From the NCBI GenBank assembly GCA_002506535.1, contig DAXT01000008.1, positions 1 to 41,650 on the forward strand: a stretch of DNA of 41,650 nt, read 5' to 3'. A program made the translations under genes and the position numbers. This DNA is from Methanothrix harundinacea. Lineage in GTDB: Archaea > Halobacteriota > Methanosarcinia > Methanotrichales > Methanotrichaceae. Under the pieces are notes generated by a model, which was given only the letters and a program-made list of their open reading frames with translations, was not told where the DNA came from and searched no databases. Of the stretch, positions 32,695 through 39,730 are shown one piece after another (position 1 is the first letter of the stretch; each line of letters starts with the position of its first letter).

Positions 32695-34374
32695 ATGGGA
32701 AAAATTCACACTAAGAAGCTTTTCGTAAAGGCTCTCAACAAAAAGTTCGGCAAGGACTTCGACCTTTCAGGCAAGACGGCCGCTTATGAGAGGAAGGGGC
32801 CGACCCAGAACGCCCGTAAAGTGGAGTTCATGGAGGCCGCAAAGAAGCTGGAAGGGAAGAGAGGCATATCCGGATATAACCCGTATGTCCACTGCGGTGG
32901 CGTGCCCCTCGGCCAGAGGCAGCTCGTCCCCTACAAGCTCTCCACGACGGAGTATGTGGTAGAGGGTGACGACCTTCACTTCGTCAACAACCCCGCCATG
33001 CAGCAGATGTGGGACGACATTCGAAGGACGATCATCGTCGGTCTGGACATGGCCCACGAGGTGCTGGAGAAGCGTCTGGGCAAGGAGGTCACCCCCGAGA
33101 CTATCAACAACTACCTGGAGATCCTCAACCACGCCATGCCCGGCGCGGCCGTGGTTCAGGAGCACATGGTGGAGACCCACCCCGCCCTCGTCGACGACTG
33201 TAACGTCAGGATCTTCACCGGAGACGACGACCTCGCGGACGAGATCGACGACCAGTACGTCATCAACATCAACCAGCTCTTCCCCGCGGACCAGGCTGAG
33301 CAGATCAAGACGGCCATGGGCAAGACGACCTGGCAGGCTATCCACATCCCGACGATCGTATCCAGGACCTGCGACGGCGGTACCACCTCCAGGTGGAGCG
33401 CCATGCAGCTCTCCATGACCTTCATCGACGCCTACAACATGTGCGCCGGTGAGGCCGCTGTGGCCGACCTCGCTTTCGCCGCGAAGCACGCCGCCGTCAT
33501 TCAGATGGCCGACATGCTCCCCGCGAGGAGGGCAAGAGGCCCCAACGAGCCTGGTGGACTCTCCTTCGGCTTCATGGCCGACATGGTCCAGACCTCCAGG
33601 ACGAAGGCCTATGACCCGGCCCAGGTATCCCTGAACGTCGTCGCCGCAGGCACGATGCTCTACGACCAGATCTGGCTCGGAAGCTACATGTCCGGCGGTG
33701 TCGGTTTCACCCAGTACGCTACGGCAGCCTACACCAACGACATCCTGGACGACTTCTCCTACTACGGCGTCGATTACGCTGTGGACAAGTACGGCGACGT
33801 GTGCAAGGCGCCCGTCGACCTGGCGACCGCCAAGGACGTCGCCACCGAGACGACCCTCTACGGCATTGAGCAGTACGAGGCCTTCCCGACGGTCCTGGAG
33901 GACCACTTCGGCGGTTCCCAGAGGGCTTCCGTCCTGGCCGCAGCATCCGGCATCTCTTCGGCCATCGCCACCGGCAACAGCCAGATCGGCCTTGCAGGCT
34001 GGTACTGCAGCATGCTGGTCCACAAGGAGGCATGGGGGAGACTCGGCTTCTTCGGATACGACCTGCAGGACCAGTGCGGTCCGACCAACGTCTTCAGCTA
34101 CCAGGGCGACGAGGGGTCCCCCACCGAGCTGAGAGGCGCGAACTATCCGAACTACGCCATGAACGTCGGCCACCAGGGCGAGTATGCAGGCATCTCCTCC
34201 GCGGCCCATGCCGCCAGGCAGGACGCCTACGCATGCAACCCCCTGATCAAGGTCTGCTTCGCGAACCCCGCGCTTCCCTTCCCCTGGGACGACATCCGCA
34301 AGGGATTCGGCATGGGTGGTGCGAGGGAGTTCCGCGCAGCCGGCGAGAGATCCCTGGTCATGCCAGCATTGTAG
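32695..34374 (+). CDS. mcrA: Methyl-coenzyme M reductase subunit alpha
   Basis: 559 aa, the F430-binding catalytic subunit. Sites of the known peptide modifications are all present: RRARGPNEPGG around residue 280 (the methyl-arginine motif, target of Mmp10), the histidine and glutamine regions, and GFFGYDLQDQC, where G454 matches the thioglycine and C461 the methyl-cysteine of characterised enzymes. ATG 32695 follows GGTGGTGAG. The mcrA stop codon is part of the operon terminator hairpin. Confidence 0.98.
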   Translation: MGKIHTKKLFVKALNKKFGKDFDLSGKTAAYERKGPTQNARKVEFMEAAKKLEGKRGISGYNPYVHCGGVPLGQRQLVPYKLSTTEYVVEGDDLHFVNNPAMQQMWDDIRRTIIVGLDMAHEVLEKRLGKEVTPETINNYLEILNHAMPGAAVVQEHMVETHPALVDDCNVRIFTGDDDLADEIDDQYVININQLFPADQAEQIKTAMGKTTWQAIHIPTIVSRTCDGGTTSRWSAMQLSMTFIDAYNMCAGEAAVADLAFAAKHAAVIQMADMLPARRARGPNEPGGLSFGFMADMVQTSRTKAYDPAQVSLNVVAAGTMLYDQIWLGSYMSGGVGFTQYATAAYTNDILDDFSYYGVDYAVDKYGDVCKAPVDLATAKDVATETTLYGIEQYEAFPTVLEDHFGGSQRASVLAAASGISSAIATGNSQIGLAGWYCSMLVHKEAWGRLGFFGYDLQDQCGPTNVFSYQGDEGSPTELRGANYPNYAMNVGHQGEYAGISSAAHAARQDAYACNPLIKVCFANPALPFPWDDIRKGFGMGGAREFRAAGERSLVMPAL

Positions 34375-34410
34375 GCGCAAACGCCTACAACCCCTTTTTT
34401 CTTTTTATTT
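34370..34410 (+). terminator. Hairpin/T-run terminator of the mcr operon
   Basis: TGTAGGCG-CAAA-CGCCTACA (34370-34389), an 8-bp perfect stem that includes the mcrA stop codon, then ACCCC and TTTTTTCTTTTTATTTC. Archaeal termination mainly needs the T-run; the paired stem makes this unusually bacterial in look. Confidence 0.85.
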
Positions 34411-34573
34411 CTACTGTCGGTTTTTCGTCGTCAAAATACACCCTCTCGGCTCAGCCTCTTTCATTTGAGATCTGTCGGGGCCTGAAGCCGATCGGTTTCA
34501 TCCGTCGGGGAAGGTACCGTGCCGCCTCACCCTCGATGAACATCATCTGAGGTCGCAGGACCAGGGGGTTTTC

Positions 34574-34810
34574 AAAAAATAGACTGATAACGGTCAATAG
34601 ACTGATAACGGTCATCGGGTCTGGGGCTGGCTGCCGCAGGAGCGGCAGCTCTGACCTCGATGAGATGAAAGCAGCTGAAGAGACTCGGCTTCGGAGCCTT
34701 TCACCCGGAAATTATCCCCTTCGGCTCAAGGCCGGGTGAGGGAGATCCCATCATCCTCTGGTCGCCGCAGCGTTCTGCGAGGCGTTGGGAGGAGATCTTC
34801 CAACGCCGTA
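34574..34810 (+). ncRNA. Hairpin-rich intergenic stretch, possible structured RNA
   Basis: The region 34375-34863 has no credible gene. Stems seen: GCTGCCG/CGGCAGC (34630-34649), GGCT/AGCC (34687-34698), CACCCGG/CCGGGTG (34702-34738), CGCC-GCAG/CTGC-GA-GGCG (34763-34784) and GGCGTTGG/CCAACGCC (34781-34807). The last two overlap by four bases, so they would be alternatives. An A-rich AAAAAATAG (34575-34582) could act as a TATA. Short box-like elements (CTGA, GATGAGATGA) occur at 34650-34680. The last stem could also end the NifX transcript from the other strand. Confidence 0.38.
34579..34614. repeat. 18-bp perfect tandem duplication
   Basis: ATAGACTGATAACGGTCA occurs twice without a gap (34579-34596 and 34597-34614). 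It lies at the possible promoter of the hairpin-rich stretch behind mcrA. It could be a regulator site or a replication slip. Confidence 0.9.
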
Positions 34811-34863
34811 TGCCTCATATCCCCCCGTTGTCCACTGTCGGAATAAACGCCTTAAAATACGGC

Positions 34864-35322
34864 CTAAAATTGTGCGGACCCGCCGCCTCCAGAACCTCTG
34901 CCGCCTTCGCCAGAGCCTCTACCTCCCTGGCCCCGGCCCTGGCCGCCTCCCGGGCCAAACCCCGCGCCTCCGTGAGCTGGCGCGGTAGCTACAGAGATGG
35001 CAACGAGCTCGCCCTTCTTGAACAGCTCCACAGCGTCCCTTACAGTGCCGCCACGGCTCTGATATACATTTATTTTTGCGGCCGAGAGGGTCTGCATGGC
35101 GTTGGGACCTATGTTTCCGGTGATCAACGCCCCAACTCCCAGGCCGGCGAGCCTCTGGGCCGCCTGAATCCCGGCACCCCCTCTGGCTTCGGCGCTGGTG
35201 TTTTGAAACGACTCCACCGCCGAGCTTTCCAAATCGACTACCACAAAGAAGGGAGCCCTTCCAAACCTTGGATCTATCGGAGAATCGAGCCCCTCTGCCG
35301 CTGCAGTTACGCACATTTTCAT
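34864..35322 (-). CDS. NifX/ORP-like (dinitrogenase iron-molybdenum cofactor family) protein
   Basis: 152 aa from ATG 35322, chosen because GGATGAGGTG precedes it; other ATGs lie 12 nt up and 6 nt down. The fold (KMCVTAAAEGLDSPIDPRFGRAPFFVVVD, then AGIQAAQRLAGLGVGALITGNIGPNAMQTL) is that of NifX/NifB C-domain and ORP proteins, which bind metal-sulfur clusters. The last 40 residues are almost only glycine, with arginine, glutamine and serine. It has its own TATA (minus GCATAAATAC, 35360-35369). Confidence 0.88.
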   Translation of the reverse strand: MKMCVTAAAEGLDSPIDPRFGRAPFFVVVDLESSAVESFQNTSAEARGGAGIQAAQRLAGLGVGALITGNIGPNAMQTLSAAKINVYQSRGGTVRDAVELFKKGELVAISVATAPAHGGAGFGPGGGQGRGQGGRGSGEGGRGSGGGGSAQF

Positions 35323-35359
35323 AAGACACCTCATCCATTTTGTTCGTTCAAATCGTCGG

Positions 35360-35369
35360 GTATTTATGC
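35360..35369 (-). promoter_or_regulatory. TATA box of the NifX-like gene
   Basis: GCATAAATAC on the minus strand, about 40 nt before ATG 35322, predicting a leader near 14 nt that holds the GAGGTG ribosome-binding site. It separates this gene from the CDF gene transcriptionally. Confidence 0.5.
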
Positions 35370-35399
35370 TTTATTGGGACAATATATTTATAGGTTTTG

Positions 35400-36668
35400 C
35401 TAAACTTGCTCAACTTCGTTCAATCCTTTCAGCGTTCGATCCACCACCGCCTCCAGTCGATCCGCATCCATCTGGATCGTCTCCACTCCCGCTTCGGCGA
35501 AGACGTATCCTGGACCTTTCCCGATGAGGTCCTCTTTGGTGACGACGGCGTCGGGCTTATACCCTAAGAGAAATCCCGCCACCTTGAGACCTCTGCCCTT
35601 GGTCAGATCGAGGTGGGGGTTGGGAAGGACCTCCTGCCTCACCATAGCCGCCTGCCGAAGGTCGATATCCACCAGGGCGAAGTAGGGGGCCTCTCCAAAG
35701 TGGCTGCTCACCTCTCCCGCGGGACCGGCGAGGGGGATCGCGTAGCGCAGGAGGGTCTTCTTCTGCGGCTCGTAGTGGATTAGGACCCGGGCCACGTGGG
35801 GGAACTTCTTTCGGATCTCCCCCTCGATCACCTCGCTTCTCTGATGCGCCCTCTGCAGGTCTCTTATCCGGAAGGCCACCTTTGCCTCCACGAAGATATA
35901 GCGTCCGGAGTTTCGGGCGGTCACCGCCTTGACGGAGGTGACCGTCGGATCGGCGAGGATCGTCTCCCGGATTCCCTCCAGGGTGGCAGGGTCGACGGAG
36001 GCGTCCAGAAGCACCCTCATGCCGCTCTTCAAGATCTCCCAGCCTCCTCTGACGACGAAGAAGGCGATGAGAAGGGCCGCCGCCCTGTCGAGGGGCAGCC
36101 CTGACCTCTGGCCTATCAGGGCGAAGAGGACTATCGACTCCGTGAGGGCATCGGCCTTGAACTGGGTCGCGTCCGCCACTAGGCCGGGGGAGTTGGCGGC
36201 CTTTCCAGCCTTCACCTCGTAGAGGCCGAAGAGGAGGGGGACGGGTATCAGGGCGGCGACGGCGAATATGACCCAGTCGTCATAGACCGGAGAGGTCTCC
36301 ACCGCCACCGCATGGCGGGCGATCTCGAAGGCGGATAGAAAGATCATGAGGGCGATGAATACCGAGAAGATGTTCTCTACTTTGTAAAGGCCGTAGGGGA
36401 AGCTCTTGCTCTTCCTCTCCGATATGTGAAGCCCCAGGATCAGGGCGGCGGAGTCGAAGACGTCCACGAGAGAGTGGACGGCATCCGCCTTCAGGGCGAG
36501 GCTGCCGGAGACGGTGGATAAGAAGAGCTTTATCGTGAAGAGGGCGGTGTTTATGAGGAGGGAATAGGCTGCCACCCTCTTTATCGGACGGCTCCCATCG
36601 GAGCGACCCTCCTCTCTGCTTTCCTCTAAAACTTCCTCTTCGCCTTCGTCTCTATCGTCGGTCGACAT
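35400..36668 (-). CDS. CDF cation transporter fused to a NifX-like domain
   Basis: 422 aa in three parts: an acidic N-terminus of about 25 residues; a cation-diffusion-facilitator domain (six TM segments to about residue 220, then the cytosolic ferredoxin-like domain to about 300); and a C-terminal NifX-like domain (about 310-415: IPLAGPAGEVSSHFGEAPYFALVDID, then GYKPDAVVTKEDLIGKGPGYVFAEAGVE). TM2 keeps DAVHSLVD. In TM5, where zinc CDFs have HxxxD, this has QFKAD, so the metal choice may differ. The fused domain mirrors the neighbouring gene, suggesting metal delivery or sensing. Confidence 0.88.
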   Translation of the reverse strand: MSTDDRDEGEEEVLEESREEGRSDGSRPIKRVAAYSLLINTALFTIKLFLSTVSGSLALKADAVHSLVDVFDSAALILGLHISERKSKSFPYGLYKVENIFSVFIALMIFLSAFEIARHAVAVETSPVYDDWVIFAVAALIPVPLLFGLYEVKAGKAANSPGLVADATQFKADALTESIVLFALIGQRSGLPLDRAAALLIAFFVVRGGWEILKSGMRVLLDASVDPATLEGIRETILADPTVTSVKAVTARNSGRYIFVEAKVAFRIRDLQRAHQRSEVIEGEIRKKFPHVARVLIHYEPQKKTLLRYAIPLAGPAGEVSSHFGEAPYFALVDIDLRQAAMVRQEVLPNPHLDLTKGRGLKVAGFLLGYKPDAVVTKEDLIGKGPGYVFAEAGVETIQMDADRLEAVVDRTLKGLNEVEQV

Positions 36669-36842
36669 CTACCGTCTCCCCTATGCCGGCCGGGACGTCA
36701 TCCCTTCATCTCCGGCCGGACCCATCTCTGGCCGGGATCTTGAGGAGATGGACCGCGGCCCATCTTCATCCGGGCTATCTCTCATCTCGATAGTATGGCT
36801 TGCGGATCTTCATCCGGATCTCCAGAAGCGCCACCTGTAGCC
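36669..36842. other. Gap with short CCGGCC-containing repeats
   Basis: There is no gene. On the minus strand the element cCGGCCxGAGATG recurs two to three times at 36690-36745. The role is unknown; it might be a leader of the CDF gene. Confidence 0.3.
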
Positions 36843-37697
36843 TCAGAGCTGCGAGGAGATCTCATCCATCATATCGACTATGGCATCCGCCACCTGCCCC
36901 CCCATCTCCACCACAGCCATTCCGGCGACCATCGCCTCCACCACCACGGGATCGAAGGGGATTCTCCCGACGACCTTGGCGCCCCAGTCCAGAGATCGCT
37001 CTTCTATCTCGAGGGCTGCTTCAGGGTTGAGGTCGAACTTATTTATGCAGACCAGGGGCTCGATCCCAAAGTGGCTCACCAACCCCAGGATCCTGTCCAG
37101 GTCGTGGGCGCCGGAGATCGTCGGCTCTGTGACCACAACCGCCAGATCGGACCCCGTGAGGGAGGCGATGACGGGACAGCCGATTCCAGGCGAGCCGTCG
37201 ATCAGCACCATCTCCAGGTCATGATCCTCCGCCACCTCACGGGAGATCTCTCGAACCATCGTCACCAGCTTTCCCGAGGCCTCTTCCCCGGGAAAGAGCT
37301 CAGCATGAACCAGGGGGCCAAATCTGGTATCTGATATGAAGGCGTACCCTGAAAGCCGGTCTTCCATGGTGATGGCATCAGCCGGGCAGACGAGGGAACA
37401 TACGCCGCAGCCCTCACAGAGGAGAGGGTCTATCCTTTGGCTTTTTGCTGCTCCAAAGCGGCAGTGCTCCTCGCAGGAGCCGCAAGATGTGCATCGGGAT
37501 GGATTTATCGCCGCCTTCTTCATGCCCCAGAACTCTCTCTTCTCCCTAATCTGCGGCTTCAATATCAGGTGGAGGTCCGGGGCATCGACATCGCAGTCGG
37601 CTATCACCGCCCGGCCTCTGCTGAGGGCGGCCAAAGACGCCAGGATGGAGGTCTTTCCAGTGCCGCCTTTGCCGCTGACGACGGTGATCTGCTTCAT
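36843..37697 (-). CDS. MinD/Mrp-type ATPase with inserted ferredoxin domain (first copy)
   Basis: 284 aa. The deviant Walker A is GKGGTGKTS at the N-terminus. The insert at about residues 58-110 has two [4Fe-4S] motifs: CTSCGSCEEHC and CEGCGVCSLVC. The ATPase resumes with LIDGSPGIGCPVIASL and ends with typical INKFDLNP. These proteins resemble Nbp35-type cluster carriers but keep ferredoxin clusters; in ORP clusters they come in pairs, as here. ATG overlaps the stop of the second copy (ATGA), so they likely form a heterodimer. Confidence 0.92.
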   Translation of the reverse strand: MKQITVVSGKGGTGKTSILASLAALSRGRAVIADCDVDAPDLHLILKPQIREKREFWGMKKAAINPSRCTSCGSCEEHCRFGAAKSQRIDPLLCEGCGVCSLVCPADAITMEDRLSGYAFISDTRFGPLVHAELFPGEEASGKLVTMVREISREVAEDHDLEMVLIDGSPGIGCPVIASLTGSDLAVVVTEPTISGAHDLDRILGLVSHFGIEPLVCINKFDLNPEAALEIEERSLDWGAKVVGRIPFDPVVVEAMVAGMAVVEMGGQVADAIVDMMDEISSQL

Positions 37698-38635
37698 GAT
37701 ACCATCTCCTCAATTTTGATCCAGAGATCTGAGAGCTTCCCGGCCCATTCAGGCATCTCTCGAATGAAGATCCCTCCCCGGGAATAGATCTCTGCGATCC
37801 TCCGGCTCATGGGTATCTCCATGAGCAGGGGTATATCTCTCTCCTGGAGGTATCCGTAGATGGCTCTGTCTCCGATTCCGCTCTTATTGATCAGCACGCC
37901 ATGAGGTATATCCATATTCTTTAGGACCTTCACCGCGATCTTCAGATCATAGAGGCCGAAGGGCGTAGGTTCTGTGACCAGGAGGCAGAAATCGGATCCT
38001 CTCACCGCCTCCACCATGGAGCAGGAGGTCCCCGGCGGCGAGTCGACGATCACCCTCTCACCGCCAGCCAGATCCTTAACCGCCCGTATCAGAGGGGTCG
38101 TCCTCACCTCGCCGATCTGGAGCTCTCCCCAGACGAGATCCGCCGGGCCGGCTCTGGCTTGATATATCTTCCCCGTCTTTCGGGACCCCTCGTATATCGC
38201 CTCATCCGGACAGGCTATGATGCAGCCGCCACAACCATGACAGAGCTCGGGAAAGATCAGGACCTCGCTGGGAAAGACCGCCAGGGCGTGAAAGGCGCAG
38301 AACTGGGCGCACTTGCCGCAATGGCTGCATCTATCCTCGTCCACTTCGGGAAGAGAGACGGAGAAGTCCGTCTCTTCGATGATCTCTCTATCCGGAAAGA
38401 ATAGATAAGCATTGGGCTCTTCGACGTCGCAGTCTGCCAGGGTCACCCGCCCGCCGGAGAGGGATGCGGCGAGGTTTGTCGCCACCAGGGTCTTTCCAGT
38501 GCCTCCTTTGCCGCTAGCTACAGATAAGATCAGGTAATCATCTCCTGGATACTCGGATATTTCGGTATGACCGGATATATCATTGATGGCGTCGGAATCG
38601 GTCTCTGGCTCTTTAACAGTGGAGCCGTATTCCAA
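37694..38635 (-). CDS. MinD/Mrp-type ATPase with inserted ferredoxin domain (second copy)
   Basis: About 313 aa. Walker A SGKGGTGKT; [4Fe-4S] motifs CSHCGKCAQFC and CHGCGGCIIAC; then IVDSPPGTSCSMVEAV. The reading frame is open far upstream, but that part overlaps the DUF5320 gene and looks non-natural. No ATG exists near the domain start; TTG at 38635, 21 nt after the DUF5320 stop, is my best choice. An acidic linker of about 45 residues precedes the ATPase core. It is less certain in its start than in its identity. Confidence 0.88.
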   Translation of the reverse strand: MEYGSTVKEPETDSDAINDISGHTEISEYPGDDYLILSVASGKGGTGKTLVATNLAASLSGGRVTLADCDVEEPNAYLFFPDREIIEETDFSVSLPEVDEDRCSHCGKCAQFCAFHALAVFPSEVLIFPELCHGCGGCIIACPDEAIYEGSRKTGKIYQARAGPADLVWGELQIGEVRTTPLIRAVKDLAGGERVIVDSPPGTSCSMVEAVRGSDFCLLVTEPTPFGLYDLKIAVKVLKNMDIPHGVLINKSGIGDRAIYGYLQERDIPLLMEIPMSRRIAEIYSRGGIFIREMPEWAGKLSDLWIKIEEMVS

Positions 38636-38655
38636 AATGGGGGGCTTGCGAATCG

Positions 38656-38898
38656 TTATTTCGATCGAAGCCCCTCGATTCGCTCTCTGATATTCTGTAG
38701 ATCCAGCTCCAGGATCCTGGCCGCCTCTTCCAGGCGAATGATCTCCTCGGCGGGCGAAGGAGCCTGGACCTCGCCGTAAAAGGGGGCAAAGGCCCGTCTT
38801 CCCTGCCATCCTCTGCCGATGCACCAGGGATTTCTCCCGCCACCACCGAGGGCTCTGGAGCCGATCCACCAGGGTCCTGTTCCGTCTCCCCATGGCAT
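38656..38898 (-). CDS. DUF5320 small protein
   Basis: 80 aa. The N-terminal PWGDGTGPWWIGSRALGGGG matches the Gly/Trp/aromatic-rich start of DUF5320, a family common in anaerobes, followed by a C-terminal helical coiled-coil (EEIIRLEEAARILELDLQNIRERIEGL). ATG 38898 has GAGGTGAGAAAGAG in front. Function is not known; in other genomes it neighbours NifX-like and MinD genes as here. Confidence 0.8.
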   Translation of the reverse strand: MPWGDGTGPWWIGSRALGGGGRNPWCIGRGWQGRRAFAPFYGEVQAPSPAEEIIRLEEAARILELDLQNIRERIEGLRSK

Positions 38899-38911
38899 CT
38901 CTTTCTCACCT

Positions 38912-39031
38912 CATGCTCTCGTTCGGCGGGGATCTATTCCGATCCCGCGCCTTAATAGTACCCTATGAGACTATATACTTAAATCTTTGCATCAGCCAAA
39001 GTTCAAATACAACATTAGCATAGTGATATTC
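38912..39031. promoter_or_regulatory. Divergent promoter region between DUF5320 and DUF134 genes
   Basis: Plus strand: CTATATACTTAAATC (38971-38985) with a start near 39005. Minus strand: TACTATTAAGG (38950-38960) about 50 nt before the DUF5320 ATG. The two TATA elements are only 10-20 nt apart, so one bound protein could control both directions; the DUF134 protein is the obvious candidate. Confidence 0.5.
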
Positions 39032-39505
39032 ATGAGCCCCCCCCGAGGAAGACGGAAAGGAAGACGCTGGATCTCCGAGATCCCCCCGGTGAGGACATTT
39101 CTGCCGAACGGCAGCCCTCGAACCGAGGCGACCTCTCTGAACCTGGAGGAGCTGGAGGCGGTCCGCCTGGTGGATCTTTTGGATCTGGAGCAGGAGGAGG
39201 CGGCCTTCTACATGGGGATATCGAGAAAGGCCTTCTGGAACGATCTGACCAGCGCCCGAAAGAAGATCGCCATGGCCCTCGTCTACGGGATGGGGATCCG
39301 GATCGAAGGCGGAAGCTACGTCCTCAGAGAGGTCCGGCCCGAGGGGCCGATCCAAGAGGAGGCTCCAGCCTCCAGGGAAGCGGTCCTCTCTCTTCTGGAG
39401 AGGGAGCTGGGGCTCTTGAGCGCCAGGCTGGACCAGCTCAAGGAGAGGATGGGGTCTCTCCAGGGGGGGAGTGAGGAGGCTGCGGGGACGGAGGGCCCGC
39501 CGTAG
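39032..39505 (+). CDS. DUF134 (UPF0251) putative DNA-binding protein
   Basis: 157 aa from ATG 39032; the longer start 15 codons up is less likely. SPPRGRRKGRRWISEIPPVRTFLPNG at the start is family text, followed by an HTH-like block LEELEAVRLVDLLDLEQEEAAFYMGISRKAFWNDLTSARKKIA. A C-terminal leucine-rich coiled-coil (LLERELGLLSARLDQLKERM) likely makes it dimeric. It is divergent from the DUF5320/MinD/NifX genes and probably regulates them. Confidence 0.85.
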   Translation: MSPPRGRRKGRRWISEIPPVRTFLPNGSPRTEATSLNLEELEAVRLVDLLDLEQEEAAFYMGISRKAFWNDLTSARKKIAMALVYGMGIRIEGGSYVLREVRPEGPIQEEAPASREAVLSLLERELGLLSARLDQLKERMGSLQGGSEEAAGTEGPP

Positions 39506-39582
39506 TTCTCCCCCCCTCTGTCGAATGGGGTGCCCGAAAGGATCGGGCCGGATACAACGCTGCTCCCTGGGGCAGGAGGCCA

Positions 39583-39714
39583 TCAGACGATATGATATCT
39601 ATCTCCATCGAGAAGCCCCATGACCCTTCTCTCCCAGGGGGGGGTTTCCAGGAGGTCGATGAAAGCCTCCTTGTTTACGTCCCCGCCGCAGACGGCGACC
39701 CCTGAGACCCCCAT
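39583..39714 (-). CDS. Possible 43-aa ORF directly downstream of mmp10
   Basis: Starts at ATG 39714, 16 nt after the mmp10 stop, and ends TGA at 39583-39585. Visible residues: GVSGVAVCGGDVNKEAF, then LLETPPWERR and LLDGDRYHIV. The protein-like composition and tight spacing favour a real gene; the ribosome-binding site is weak and I know no family. It may be the remains of a longer gene. Confidence 0.42.
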   Translation of the reverse strand: MGVSGVAVCGGDVNKEAFIDLLETPPWERRVMGLLDGDRYHIV

Positions 39715-39730
39715 CCTATTGATACCCGGC

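Noticed and set aside
38636..38893. Long N-terminal part of the second MinD ATPase
   Set aside because: It overlaps the DUF5320 gene in another frame and is arginine/proline-rich, typical of an antisense or shifted frame in GC-rich DNA.
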